From: Diphasiastrum complanatum
Lineage: Eukaryota > Streptophyta > Lycopodiopsida > Lycopodiales > Lycopodiaceae
DNA: 64,000 nt
Reading direction: 5' to 3'
Assembly: GCA_029204225.1 (NCBI GenBank)
Contig: CM055094.1
Location: forward strand, 8,229,234 to 8,293,233
The notes beneath the pieces are model-generated. The model saw only the letters and a list, made by a program, of their open reading frames with translations. It made no database searches and had not been told where the DNA came from. Of the stretch, positions 1 to 12,600 are shown piece after piece. Position numbers and translations under genes: made by a program. Position 1 is the stretch's first letter; every line of letters begins with the position of its first letter.

Positions 1-144
1 ACAAAAGATGTTTTGTTCTTCCAGTAGTGTTTTTGTGATGCATGTATTTGATTGATTGCTGCATTGTTTGTGATTAGTATTAGCATATCTAGTTCTTGCA
101 ATTCCGCACATCACCAACGCGCTTCCGCAACGCACATCTCAGCA

Positions 145-156
145 TGGTATCAGAGC
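145..156 (+). other. Primer binding site (tRNA-iMet)
   Basis: TGGTATCAGAGC, complementary to the 3' end of plant initiator Met tRNA, directly follows the LTR terminal CA at 143-144. It fixes the LTR/internal boundary and the plus orientation. Confidence 0.9.
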
Positions 157-174
157 AGGTTCAATAGACACAAT

Positions 175-1340
175 ATGGCTACTACAATTCAGGTAAACGT
201 CACGATCAACCTTGATGGCGCAAACTACCGCATATGGAAGTTCAAGATAAAGACACTTCTAAAAGGCGAGGGAATATGGTCAGTGACTGATCTCACATAG
301 CCAAAACGTCTAGAGAGAGATTCTAAAAAATTGACCAGGATCCAATACTTGATTTGGAAAGATGTTATTTCTGCAACGCAAGGCTTTGAAGATAAAGGGC
401 AGAATGGGTAAGGAAGACTGAGCGCGCAATGGCGATCACTGTATCCTCCATAAACGAAGATATCCTCATGCATAAGAAGAACAAAAGCAAACCCAAGATT
501 GATAAGACTCAAATGAAGTCTTCAACGAAGGGTAATAACAACAAAGATACTTCTACCTGTGATCATTGTCACAAGTCGGGACATACGGCAGACTGGTTTA
601 ATCTGACTATCCCTTGCACTCATTGCAAGAAAAATGGGCATTCAGCATACAATTGCTGGTTTAATCCCAAAGGAAAGCGCAAATGAGAAAAGGCGAAGGT
701 CGCAGAATCATCTAAGGATGGTGACAAGAACGACAATGCATTCACAGTTGTCGATGAAGAGTCCAAGACTTACATGCAGCATGATTATGACATAGTGCTT
801 GGTTCAGGAGCCACATCTCATATCACATGCAACAAGAATGTTCTAATGAACTACAAAACACTGGAAAACACAAGAACAATGATATTGGGGGATGAAAGCA
901 GACACGATGTCAAAGGCATAGGAACTCTTCAACTCCGTACATTGTTAGGACATACAGAGCTACAAGGAGCACTTTATGTACCCACATTGAGGAGAGACCT
1001 ACTCTCTGTATCAAAGATAGCAAATCTTGGTATACGAGTCCTATTCGATGGAAACGCATGCAGAATGGTTGAGCATGGATCAAACAAACTGCTGATTGTC
1101 GCATCAAGGCAAGGTAACTTGTATCAAGCGAAAATTATCAATAGCTACGATAGTGTACTGAATGCATCCGAAGGTGAGAATCATCTCTGACGTAAACGTC
1201 TATACCATCTAAATATGAGGAGTCTCTATGACATGAGCAAAAAAGAACTTGTGACTGGTCTCAAAGTTACAAGTCCAGACTCAAACTTCTGCGAAGCCTG
1301 TCAAAAAGGCAAGCAGCATTGAAGTCCGTTCGGACATGAG
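175..1340 (+). pseudogene. copia gag-protease-integrase (decayed)
   Basis: The gag start is at 175 (MATTIQVNV..., with the copia gag signature NYRIWKFKIKTLL). The frame stops at 298. At 570-660 lie two CCHC zinc knuckles (CDHCHKSGHTADW and CTHCKKNGHSAYNC). From 774 comes the protease and gag-pre-integrase region; the catalytic motif reads LGSGATSH where copia proteases have LDSGATSH, so the catalytic Asp is replaced by Gly. After a stop near 1188 the integrase HHCC segment is readable (YHLNMRSLYDMSKKEL, then CEACQKGKQH). The fragment cannot encode a working polyprotein. Confidence 0.85.
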
Positions 1341-1399
1341 GAAGGAGAGCTAAGGACATCCTAAAATTGGTTCCTTCCCCACATCACCATAATTGCCAG

Positions 1400-3536
1400 G
1401 GAACAAGACTGGGGGAATGTCTAGACCCCCCGGAAACAGGAACATTTCTGGGCCTAGGGGAACAATGGAGCACCACATCGTAACACCTCAAATCTATTGC
1501 ATCTGCCAGAATCAGAAGATTTGTCGAGGTTTCATGGGAAAGCATGGATCAAAACTAGATACCACATTCACTTATAACTCTTGTTGAACTTTTAAGAGCT
1601 ACAGCATATGATAGTTTCAAACTCATTCCAAGTGATTCTTGCTTTTCTGAAAGAGCAATCTACATGCTCCAACATTGAAGGATAGGGAAGGGAACAGATC
1701 AGCAAATCACAAGTGTTAACTAGCAAGATGGACGAAAGCCATCAAAAAGACAGTTCCTAGTATTTCTTCGAATATGGGTTGGACTCAGAACCACAAGCTA
1801 AGTATCAGAAAAACTCCACGCACATACATAGAATAAGTTTACTGGAATGAACTTAGGACCACCAGTTGGACTGGGAAGGGAAATACCCCCTAGTAACAAG
1901 GTTGGGTTTCAAGAATGCTGATTGGACTAGGAGTACGATAAGAGGGTGGGTGACTAAAGATCTTAGATAAAAAAAAAACTTCTGAAAATTCAAGATGACC
2001 TCCGGCAGTGGACAGCGGAGTGAGTCCCTTGTTGGAAGTTGCTCACTGAAAGGCAGAGTGATTCGAATAGGGATAATGAAAAACAGAATGCTCTACATGT
2101 AAGTCGAGAGGAAGTAACAACAGAAAAGGTGGCTGTCCCTATCATCAAATGGGATTAATCAGGTCAGAGTACAAGGGGGAACATAGCTTTGACCACCAAT
2201 TGCTGCAGGACTTCACTGTTCTTCTCACAATCTAGAATTGGGAAAACTCGATTGGGCAAAAGATCTTCAAAAACGCATTTACTATTTGTCTGTGCTAGAA
2301 AGCTGAGTGTGTAGGCAGCAAGTCATTTGTTTCTTAATAACCTGCATGGAGAATATATTCAGAAGCAAGCCACATGCAAATAGGTGGCTTGGTGAATTTG
2401 CAAAGGGGAAGCTGATGTCTCTAACTGAAGGCTCGAGAATCCCTGCAAGTGAATATTCAAGGAAAATTAAAACAGAGGTTGCCTTCAGCACCTGCGGCCT
2501 CATGAAGGCTTATTTCCACCTATTCTATTGCTGAAAGCTATCAATAACCAAGTAAACTTTAAGTAATTGCTTAGATTACTTTGTTGTGTCTAGGGGGCAG
2601 CAAAGTATTCCCAGAAGGCCACAAACCAGAGTCAATTCGAAAACAGAAGTATTTTTCATGGATTGACCAGTAGCTCTTTAGAGATCATGCAACTTGATAA
2701 TATTTTGCTACGTCTAGCAAGAAGCCTTGCATTTAAAAGGCCTCCTTGAATTTGATCGATTAAGCCTCTTTAGGGCTAGGGCCACTCTACGATCATATGG
2801 GCCCCTGAGCACAAGTGTTCATTGATTGCAATTACAGATGTTACAGGTACAAGATCATGGCAACTACCTACAAGTGTCTTCTTGGTAGATGGATCAACAG
2901 GATTCCATTCCTCTGATTTCTATTAATCCTGATGTCTCTTGGAGTCCAGTGGTATGGAAATCTAAATCTTGTTTCTTCGCTTCTATGCATCTCTTTCTCC
3001 ACTCTCTTGTTTTAGGAACTTGCATGAGGGTTTGTTCTACAGATCGTGTTTATGATGTTGCTTTTTTTAACCTACATGCTAAAGAAGTTGATTTGCCTGG
3101 ATGCCTTATGCATAAAAGTGGCTCTCGTACTAAGATTGTAGAATTGGCTTTGCATGAAAATGACCTAGGATGGAATATGGTCTTTTCTTTGTTTGTTGAG
3201 TAGAATAATGCAGATTAGAAAGCAGATTGTGAATCCTGGACTCCTGCTTAATTTAAAAAGGTAGAATGGCTATCTATCCATGTGATGATGCTCAGGAGTT
3301 AACATATGTTTGTATCTATAGATGGGGGGAGGACTATCATCATATTTTCTTGTACTTTGCCTGTAATTTGTTGATTTCTGTGTTTGGTCAATAGACTATT
3401 ACAAACAATATTCAGATTCTTACAAAACATTGCAAGAACCCTTCATGTTTCCTGCAGAAAAGCCCATTATCTAATGACACATTCAACAAGTTCTATTATG
3501 TCAAACAGAACACACAAAAGTTCTAGGGGTTAATAC
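1400..3536. other. Non-coding / unassigned DNA left of APE2 exon 8
   Basis: No recognisable gene or element body. A plus-strand ORF at 2889-3203 (104 codons, starting MDQQDSIPLISIN) has no family signature I recognise and no supporting splice sites; it may be a fragment of a degraded element. I searched the minus strand here for the APE2 C-terminal zf-GRF domain and did not find it, so this is probably part of APE2 intron 8. Confidence 0.4.
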
Positions 3537-3688
3537 CAAGACTTTGTTGTCTTCCACGAATCTCAGGCATGAACCTGGCTGCTAGAGCTGGAACATCATG
3601 GCGTGGAAGAGGAGGCTGAGGTTTAAGCTGCACATACACAGGTGCATGATCTGAGCCATCCAATTTGACTGTACTTCCACCTAGCCAC
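3537..3688 (-). CDS. APE2: APE2 exon 8 (last exon in window)
   Basis: Residues 317-367: [19 protein letters not shown] ... [11 protein letters not shown]. It holds the final catalytic Asp-His (D330, H331). The acceptor ACTTCAG/G follows a 104 bp intron. The donor CTTG/GTATTA in phase 1 sits where the family continues after the QQSLV-like motif, so at least one more exon must lie further left, probably outside the window. Confidence 0.94.
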
Positions 3689-6600
3689 CTGAAGTAAACA
3701 GACAAAGTTACGAACCGATGGTCATAGCAACAGTATACATGAAAATGTCTGTGGCATATGCTATGGTGTACCGGCTGGGATGAATAACTGACCTAGGAAG
3801 AGAATCCGACTTCCAGCGTTTAAATTGTGTAAGAATATCACAATCGTCAACTTCACATGTGACAAAATCATGACTACTTTTAGGTGGGCATTCAAGATAA
3901 CGTGTACATGGTCCTGCTGCTAATATGAGATCAATTCTTGTGCCATAGTTAAACTCTTCTGCTCCTGAAGCCTGTGACCAACATGTATAAGCCTCTTTTC
4001 TGCAACAAATCCAATGGCACATTCAAGTAGAATGATCTACGGGATTAACAGATCAAATCCACCTCAAAATTGAAAAATACCAAATAATCTGTGTTACAGG
4101 GGAACATGACCAAAGAAAGCTTATACCCTTTATGATATCTTAGTAATATCCAGAAACTTGAAGCCTGACAGTTTGCTACCTCAGAAGATATTTCTATTTC
4201 AAAGAAAACATCTTGATTTCAAATAACAACTTTACAAAAAAAGCCTCAATATGAAACCAAATTGGTCATCAAGCAGCAAAGTTAAAGAGGGACCTAGACT
4301 ACCAGGTGAAGGTTTCCCAAATAGAGAAATACCAATACCATGTCACATTCTTTGGGAGATCGTGAGAACCACGTCTGTCTCAAACAGGCACATGTAGTAG
4401 AAATAGCAAGTTTCTCAAGCTTTCATGATTATCTATTGCAATTAAGATACTCCATAGCTAGCTCTTGCAAATCATTAATGGTTGGCTTGGATCCTCTCTA
4501 TAACTTCGAATCCAGCTACTGCTGTTCTCCATAAAATGTTCAATGTCAACATATCTAGTTGGCTACTATCACATGCATAGCACAAGCCATTCATTGCCAC
4601 TATCATGGTTGCATCGAACCGCGGTTCGAACCATCGAACCGTTCGGAACCGGGTACCCATTTTTGCCCAATTAAAAAAAAAAAAACAAACGGTTCAAACC
4701 GTTTGCCGATTCCAACCCAGCTAGCCGGTTCGAATCGGGGAAAACCGAGACGAATCGGCCGATTCGAATCAACTTGCAACACTAGCCACTATGACCTGGC
4801 TTGTGCTGAGACATTTGTAAATGTTTGTCAGTTAAAGATGAATGCCAACTACATAAAGCAGTTCAAGCAGTTCTAGAGTAGAAGTCTCTCTAGCACCCTT
4901 GAGATCTACTTACAGTACCAAATATGTGAGAGAGTCTTACCGGCAGTTTATAAGTGTCATTTATGGCCTCAATATTATCATTAAGAATGTAGTATCTTTG
5001 CATACTACACTTCTTCATTGTGCCGTTTTTGTTTGTGTGGAAATTTGGACACTACTATATTCGTCGACCACACTGCTATGGTTTTCACCATGACTACTGA
5101 TGTCATGTGGTTTTCCATGTCTTGGATTGACAAGTTTATTTCAGTTATTATCACATGGTCCTGTCCAAATTGCAGAGTAGAAACTATAATCCTGGAAAAT
5201 TAGGAATTTAGCAACTAATAAGCCTATTAACATCAAAGAGAGAAAAAAAAGCCTAAGAGAAAGTGTTTAGAGAAAAGAGTGTACAGAGAACGGACACATA
5301 AAGTGCCTAGAAATTGTGTCCACCATTGTAAATGGGAGGTTGCAAAAGTAGGATAATCGACAACCCTTCCTAGTAGCATGCTCACATTATGTTGTGTGCG
5401 TTGCCACAAACATAGAATGGTTTTCCCCTTGCCTCTGACTTGTCTGCCATGGAGAGAAAGTGGTAATGCACACACTTTGGATCCGTGATGTGTGGTCGAC
5501 ATGTCTCTCTCTCTTTACACGTGTCTATGGCTATACAAAGTCCTCTTTTCAAAAGCATTTAATGCATGTGCCATGGACTTGGAGTATCATGCCCATGTCC
5601 TATGCTACATGGCCTTGCACCTAATGGAAAAGCAATAGGAATCACTAAAAATGAATGTTCGATTGGCAATCTTGGTCCATACAACTTGCATGGTACATAA
5701 TTATTCAGCACATCGCTATAATGAGTTTATTTGGCATTCTTAGGCTCTACTAGTATAGCATGATAGAGTTTCATATCACTACTCAACAAAGATGGTTTAC
5801 ACTTCCCATGTTGTGGCTTTTACTTTGGCATACTTTGGTCCCAATTATTTAGCAATTGCACTTGTGTGATCTGTACCATGCAGCATCATTCCTCGACATC
5901 ATACACAATTTTGCAGATATGTATTGCAGCAATTACATCAATTTTTTTGTTTGTGTTTTCTTTCAAAGCACACGATGCGAGCAAGTTTTTTTGATATAGT
6001 GTTATAGACATGCAATATTTTTAAGGCTTCGAGGCCCAGCACGCACTTTACTTGATAGGACCAAAGGTTATTTCTAAGCATAGGGCAGTAAATACTTTGG
6101 AGATTAGTTGCTATATTCATTCACAAGGTAGTAGTAACTTACTCAGAGGACATTGGCCCTCTGGAGGAGAGGCGCACTGTTTTTGAAGGGGACATTGCAC
6201 TTTCTTTTCAAATCAAACATTCAGCCATAACTTCGGTAGAGTATACATAGGAAGCGAAGGCATTCAATTAGTTGCTTATTTGCAATAACCTGTGCATAAG
6301 ATAAATCATATATCCTCCGCTCAAAGGAACTTATATGAGTCGGCTGCAATGACTCGAGAACTCCAAAACAATAGAATGTCAAATGACAAGAGATTCAACC
6401 TATTGATAATCTCTAGGGACCACTTAGGATTGGCGCTCTGCCACATGGTCATTGACCATACTAGATGTCCAAATGCATGCGAGTTACAAAATAGCAGCCA
6501 AATGACATAATAATGGACCTCATGTCATTATCTAGTAATTGGCCGATAACAATAAATTGATGAGGCCCCAAGTATGCTGAAGTACCAGTAAGCTGCCTAA

Positions 6601-9600
6601 TTACATGTCTATGACTAGAAAAAAGATATAACCAAAAATAAAAGACAACTAGAAACTATCATGATGTTAATACAAAAGACTTGCCTCTCAGGGTGGATTG
6701 TGCGAAACACGTCAAAAAAAGGACCCCCTCCAGTTTGAAGTATTGATCTTAACCACCTACGAGATCTGTCAAGCACAAGAACGAATAAAAATTAACACAT
6801 CCAAAGAAAAGACAGCAGATTAAAATGACTGTTAAAGACATGGAGTAATAAGAAAATGCCAAGCTTTAGAAAAATCGTCAACACAGAAGATAGCATAAAT
6901 TGTAACCATCCACATTGTCAGAACTTATGGCTTCCAATATGTAGCATGTTGGTGACGAGTTCTTTTTTTTCTACTTGAGGTAGAGAGTTCGACTCCAATA
7001 AGTCTCAAAAATGAAGACATACAAGGAAAAAAGAACATATCTGCAGTTTATCAAAAGCTAAATTGTCATCCTTTCAAATGAAAAGTTCAATTGAACGTTT
7101 AACACTTCCAAAATTACTTATCTATGATTACCCAATATCTAGAAAGCTTAATCTACTTGATACTACAAACGTGATTCAAAACTTTTATAAATATGGTTGT
7201 ATGATGTTACTGAGTGATAAAATGTTGGCAGATGGCTCTCAATGACAAAGCCCAGAAAGAAAATGTGTAAAAATCAGCAAGAATCATGTGTCATATCATC
7301 AATTTGCACTGGGGCACCTTAATGTAATGTCTTACACACTTTCTAGCATCCCAAATATGTGTGCTTGAAAGGTGGAATACTTCTCTATAATAGCTTAAAA
7401 TCCAAGTACAGCAAATATCTAAATCTCACATCCATCCAAAAGAATTACAACATTCATAATAAGTGTGTTAAATCCACCTTATTCATGATTGCATTCATAG
7501 CTAGCATCTCCTCTTATCTGGTAATTGAAAGATGTTCTAGACTCAGGCTCCTTCAGTGAAGTTCGATGAGGAGGAAGAGAGGACTAGAAATGATATTAAA
7601 ATCTCCAGGCTCAGATATTACGCATGCGCTTCATCATACTAACAGCGACTTTCCACAATTGTAGGGATTTGAGACATTGACTTATGCCATTAGCACGTGT
7701 TATAACTCAGGAAAGAATACAACAAAACGATACAAAAGTCGCTCTAGTAGTTAAATAGTTAAGCTCACATTGAAGGCAATGTTTTGAACAAGGGAAGTGT
7801 TATGGACATACATCACATAGTCCACAGTTCTCTATTTTTGGCCACATAAGTACCTGCAATCTATTGGGGTCTCATAATTGTTTTTAACCCCTTTGATTAG
7901 ATAAGACTATTTTCAATGGATAAGGCAGCCTACTCAGCAGTTGGTATAGCACTTTATGCAGCAGATCTCACTCACAATGCCTACATCTGCTACCATGAAC
8001 AGTACTTCTTCTGTGTACATCATGGAGGTCAATGGGCATCTATAGGCAGCGATTTCAACGATGTAAAGCTCAACATTCATTTCAGTTCATCTAATGGCAA
8101 GTAATTGGAGAATGTATTTGAAAAGCTCGAGACTTAACTCATGACGCAACCAGAGACCGATGTGCAGAAGCTTTAGTTGCAATGGGCATCCATCCATTTT
8201 GATGGTAGAGTCTCTACTTAGTGGTCAACATTAGGGTAGAGTCGGTAGATCTTTCTACTACTACTACTAGTTAGACAGCTTATCAGTGAGATTCCAAGGG
8301 TGTTATGTTTGATTCATAGCAGCATACATGTCAAGCAGATGCTTTTCACACTTTGCAGCAGATTATCGCTACAGTTCCATCATCCACTACTGGTCTAGCC
8401 ACTGCCACTACTGTTAGACAATTTTTTTCCAGTTCTACATTTTTTCTCGGTACATTCTACGGAGGAGATGACTGAGATCCGCAAAAAATGCCCCAAGTTT
8501 TAGATGTAAAAGCCCTGAACATGCGGCTAAGGATTATCGGCAGCTACCCAGTGTTAAAACTACTACACATGTTAATAAGGTGGATAATGTTGATGATGAT
8601 TGAGAGTTGTACATACACATCCTTGATGAGGTTACAGAGGGATTAATTAATAATCAACCAGAATGTCATGCAGACCTTGGTCTGACCAACTTGGACCTCA
8701 ACACAGAATTTATAGAATTGGCGTTAATCATTTCTCAGAAAAATCACCATGTGGACTAACATGATCCAGAGGTATTAAGCATGAAAATATAGCACAAAGT
8801 CCATCTTCCATGACCCAATCAGACTGAGAATAATAGCATTGGGAAAAGTAAGATGACAACTCCAAAAGTTGTTACCTAAAGGACTTACTTGACCAATAAA
8901 ATCAACTCACAAATAGCTCATTCTTCTTGTGAGAAAACATGGTTAAATGTTGAAGTGTATAGACTATTGTGCTATTGGTAAAATAGCTACTATGAGCAGA
9001 AATTCCCTGCCTATAGTGTGGACATCTTTACGTTGGATGTTTGAGATTTTCTTGACAATTTTGTCAAGGTTTTCTGAAATAATATGCTTGTGTAAATGAG
9101 ACACAAGAAAATCATGAAAATGCACAATGAACTCTTTACAAAACTGAGAAAGTATACAGAGTTATGATGAACTCCAACATCAAAATGAAAACAGACATAA
9201 AAAATAAGAACACACGTACTTTGCATTGTACCGACTCTTATAGTGTTGTCATTCCTGAGGTCCTAAATTAGTTTCAGCTACAACAACATATTGGTTGGGA
9301 TACTGAAACTGACAACATTAAAACATTCCCAAAAGTCAATGGTTCTTGCATTTCAAGATAGAGGCATTTCTTAGGAAAAATTATGCAGTGACTTACAGGC
9401 TTGTTTCGAAATTTGGTCCTGGATTGCACGAGTCAATGCGAAAGGGAGATATGTTGAAGTCACCCACAGCAATTATTGTCCTGCCTTTACTTAACAAGCC
9501 TTCCCATCTGTTCTGGATAACATTGAATAGGAGTCATGCTCCTAAAGAAAACCACCATATAAAATCCCAAAGAAACCAAACAAAAAGTCTCTTTTTTACA

Positions 9601-12600
9601 CAAGCTAATTTTATAGTGGGTTGCAAACCACCATTCATTTCTTCTTATAATCTTGAAATATAGGAAAAACACATAAATATAACTTATTCATTTTGAAATC
9701 AAAAAGAATCTTTTATATTATATAGGACAAAAATGCTCTGAACTTGGGATAACTCTTGCACACAAAAATAGAATGGCCCAAATTTTCAATTGAGGCCCAG
9801 CTTTATTCTACTACTAACAAATGGTTTCCAGATTGCTGATGTTTAGATGAGGCCCTAGTTTCTTACCTCTTTTGTCCTTGCCAATTATCCTTCTCAAAGA
9901 GAAGTAAGAATCTTGGCATATTTGTATGGACTGTGATGCTTGAATCAGAGTATTGTTAAGCATTTATAACCTATGCCACATATTGATGTCTTCCTAGACA
10001 CTCTCCGTGGTGCTATCCTTTTAAAGTACTTGAAGAGTGGATGTCATCAGGGAATGTCTGTGAAGAGGATGTTCATGATACTATCGATTTCTTGTGATTA
10101 CATTTACATTTGGCTAATGCTCTAGCAACAATTCAGATGTTGATAGGAATTGATTGATGCATAGGCCACGTGTCTATGTTACTTGGTACCACAGTTGCAG
10201 CGAATCGCGATTCGCAACTGAGAATTGATTTTCCTGCTCTCACCAAGAGCTTCAAGCTGATACCCATATTCCCCACCAAAATCAAAAAAATAAATAATAA
10301 TAATAAATAAATAAAAATCGATTCTCCAAACCCTAACATGAGTCGTGACATGAACCACGATTCGCGGTTCGTGGCTGCATCTATGGTACCTATAAGGAAG
10401 CACAGTGGCAGGCCAAGTATACAAGCTCCTGATGTCATCCTATGTGTCCAATATTGACAAGTGGCATGACCTCATAAGTTAATGCTTGCACCACCTACTA
10501 AATTCTAATACAAGGACAGTTTGTGATAGGAGAGCACAAGACCCTAGAGGAGATACCTTCTTATGAGTAGTTGGTTGGCTCCAAACTCTGACATTCTGAT
10601 TGTTAAAATTTACTTCACTTGAAATCAATAAAGTTAAAAAATTTCTCACTTCTTGTGAGACTGCCTTGCAATCATAGATGTATTGCATTCCGGAACGTAG
10701 AGTTCCAACCACGTTTCGGAACGTCATTTTTTTTCTAGGTTTTCTTTGTAAACTTTTTTAGGTGTCTTACAAAAAAAAGCCTAGAAAATTCAAAAAACAA
10801 TGAAAAATATTAGGTAGTAGAAATACTAAATAAATTATACACGCATTCTTGTTCTCTTGATTCATTCATATTGTTTTGTACTTCCTATTCTTTTGGCTTT
10901 TATGAATAGTACTTTGTGGCTTCTACTTCCAAGATCCAATATATACAATTTGGGCATGGGCGCCTTTTCTGGTATACACTGTTTTCTAGAAATTTTGGCA
11001 TTACACCAAGGACAATGTTCTTTTAAGAATAGAAAGAAAGGAGAGACCTTCCCCTAGCCTATGACTTGGAATTCTTTTTCAAGCATAGCCAATAAAATGA
11101 ATAAAATATACCTTTTATCTATTTATCATCAAGTTTCTTGCGTAAATCATCGGGTAAACGTGCAAAAGCATCACAACTGAAGGTCCTCAAGTGAGAAACA
11201 ATTGCTTTGCTACCATAAAAATACCTCTTCAAGTGTTTTGGCTTCTAATGCCTTTTCAGGTGAGCGATTTTGAAGGTAGACCACCATGTGGACAACCTCA
11301 GCCCAATAGGAATTCGGTAATCCTATGACCTTCATCATGCTTCGAGCACAGGCTGTAATTTATCATGCTCCTACTCATGTTCCAATGGCTGAAAAAAATT
11401 ATTGAGTTTTTTTTTCTTGGATTCCAACGTTCTAGAACATGGTTCCGACGCAACTTAGCTTGCAATACAGAGGCCCATGACCATTCATTGCACATGTGTC
11501 TCCATTAGAAGTACATAACCCGCATCTTCAAACACCATATGCATTGTCATCAGGTTAACAAACCCTAGTAGTTGGGCCTTTACTCTCATAAGACTGATAT
11601 AATGACTGCCATCTTCGTGCTCCCAAACCTATGTCATGGTTGTCTTCAATTGAACTAAGTTCATCTCCAACCAAACACATCTAACCTCACAAGCACATTT
11701 TCACTTTTGATATCAGAAACTTCAATTGGTGTGAGAAGTCTGGAGGAAAGGACAATGGCACAAGAAACACTAAAAACGCTTCCAGACACTGAAATTAGTC
11801 TTGTAAATGTCAAAAAAAAACTAGAGTTGAAGCTGAAAATGAACACAAGTTACTCCCTATACACCACAGATCTTTCCTAAGGACGCTTAGACTATGCATG
11901 TCAAAAAGTATAGAGAGGAAATCACTTAAGACTATGATATATCTACATCAAACCCAAAATTGCACTCATAGCTTTATGAGAATGCATTGAGCCTCTCACT
12001 AGCTCAATAAAACTTCAAAACAACCACATATCTTATGTAGACCATCATTGACCTTAAGAAGCTAGCACCCACGTTTCCATATGTCTTATGTTTAGTTAAG
12101 AATAAAAAAATAGACATAAAATCTTCGATTTTGTGGCTTTGGTGCACCAAATTTAAGACCAGGAAGTCCCTCGTGCATGGCATGAACTATGTGCTACAGT
12201 GTGCCCACTCACATTGTTAGTGTTTAAAAATTGGTGCATGCTTTCACTCAAATAGCTAAACAAAGCAAGAGGAATAGAAAGTTGTATTGGTAGCCTAAAA
12301 AGGAAGGTATGATGTAAGCAAACTCTAAGAATTTGTAGGCATGAAGTGCTATGAGACCTTGGAGGAGAGAGAAGGTAGGAAACAAGTAGATAAATGCTAT
12401 GCGAGAGGATAGCTCAAAGGAAAAGTAAAAGGTTTGAGAAGAATGTAAGTTATACTTCCATTGTGGACCGCGGCTAAGCTTCTCTACTAGAAGGGTGCAT
12501 GATATTTGGTTTGGTTCATAGATGACATTCTATGTGAATCATTGCTGGAGAGTGGTTGGATGCAAATGTGAAGTGTTATCAATGGATTTCAAGATGAACA

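Larger units (their letters stand above)
1..1400 (+). mobile_element. Ty1/copia element, 5' part, truncated
   Basis: The left edge holds the tail of a 5' LTR (to about 144, ending in CA), a tRNA-iMet primer site, then gag, protease and the start of integrase in order on the plus strand. Coding similarity fades near 1340-1400, just after the integrase zinc finger, so the integrase core, reverse transcriptase, RNase H and 3' LTR are missing. Stop codons and frameshifts show it is dead. It lies beyond the last recognised APE2 exon, so it is probably inside the next APE2 intron; that placement is inferred. Confidence 0.85.

Noticed and set aside
2282-2503. Possible APE2 zf-GRF exon on the minus strand (contains LPLCK)
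   Set aside because: Beyond four or five residues there is no match to the GRF finger; stops flank it and no spacing of Cys residues fits.
9513-9540. Extension of APE2 exon 5 upstream (reads LLFNVIQ in frame)
   Set aside because: An in-frame TGA lies just upstream, exon 4 already encodes the equivalent FFKGLQ, and the CAG before AACAGATGG keeps the frame.
10133-10438. Two overlapping minus-strand ORFs
   Set aside because: They run through palindromic element B; hydrophobic runs come from its AT-rich core.
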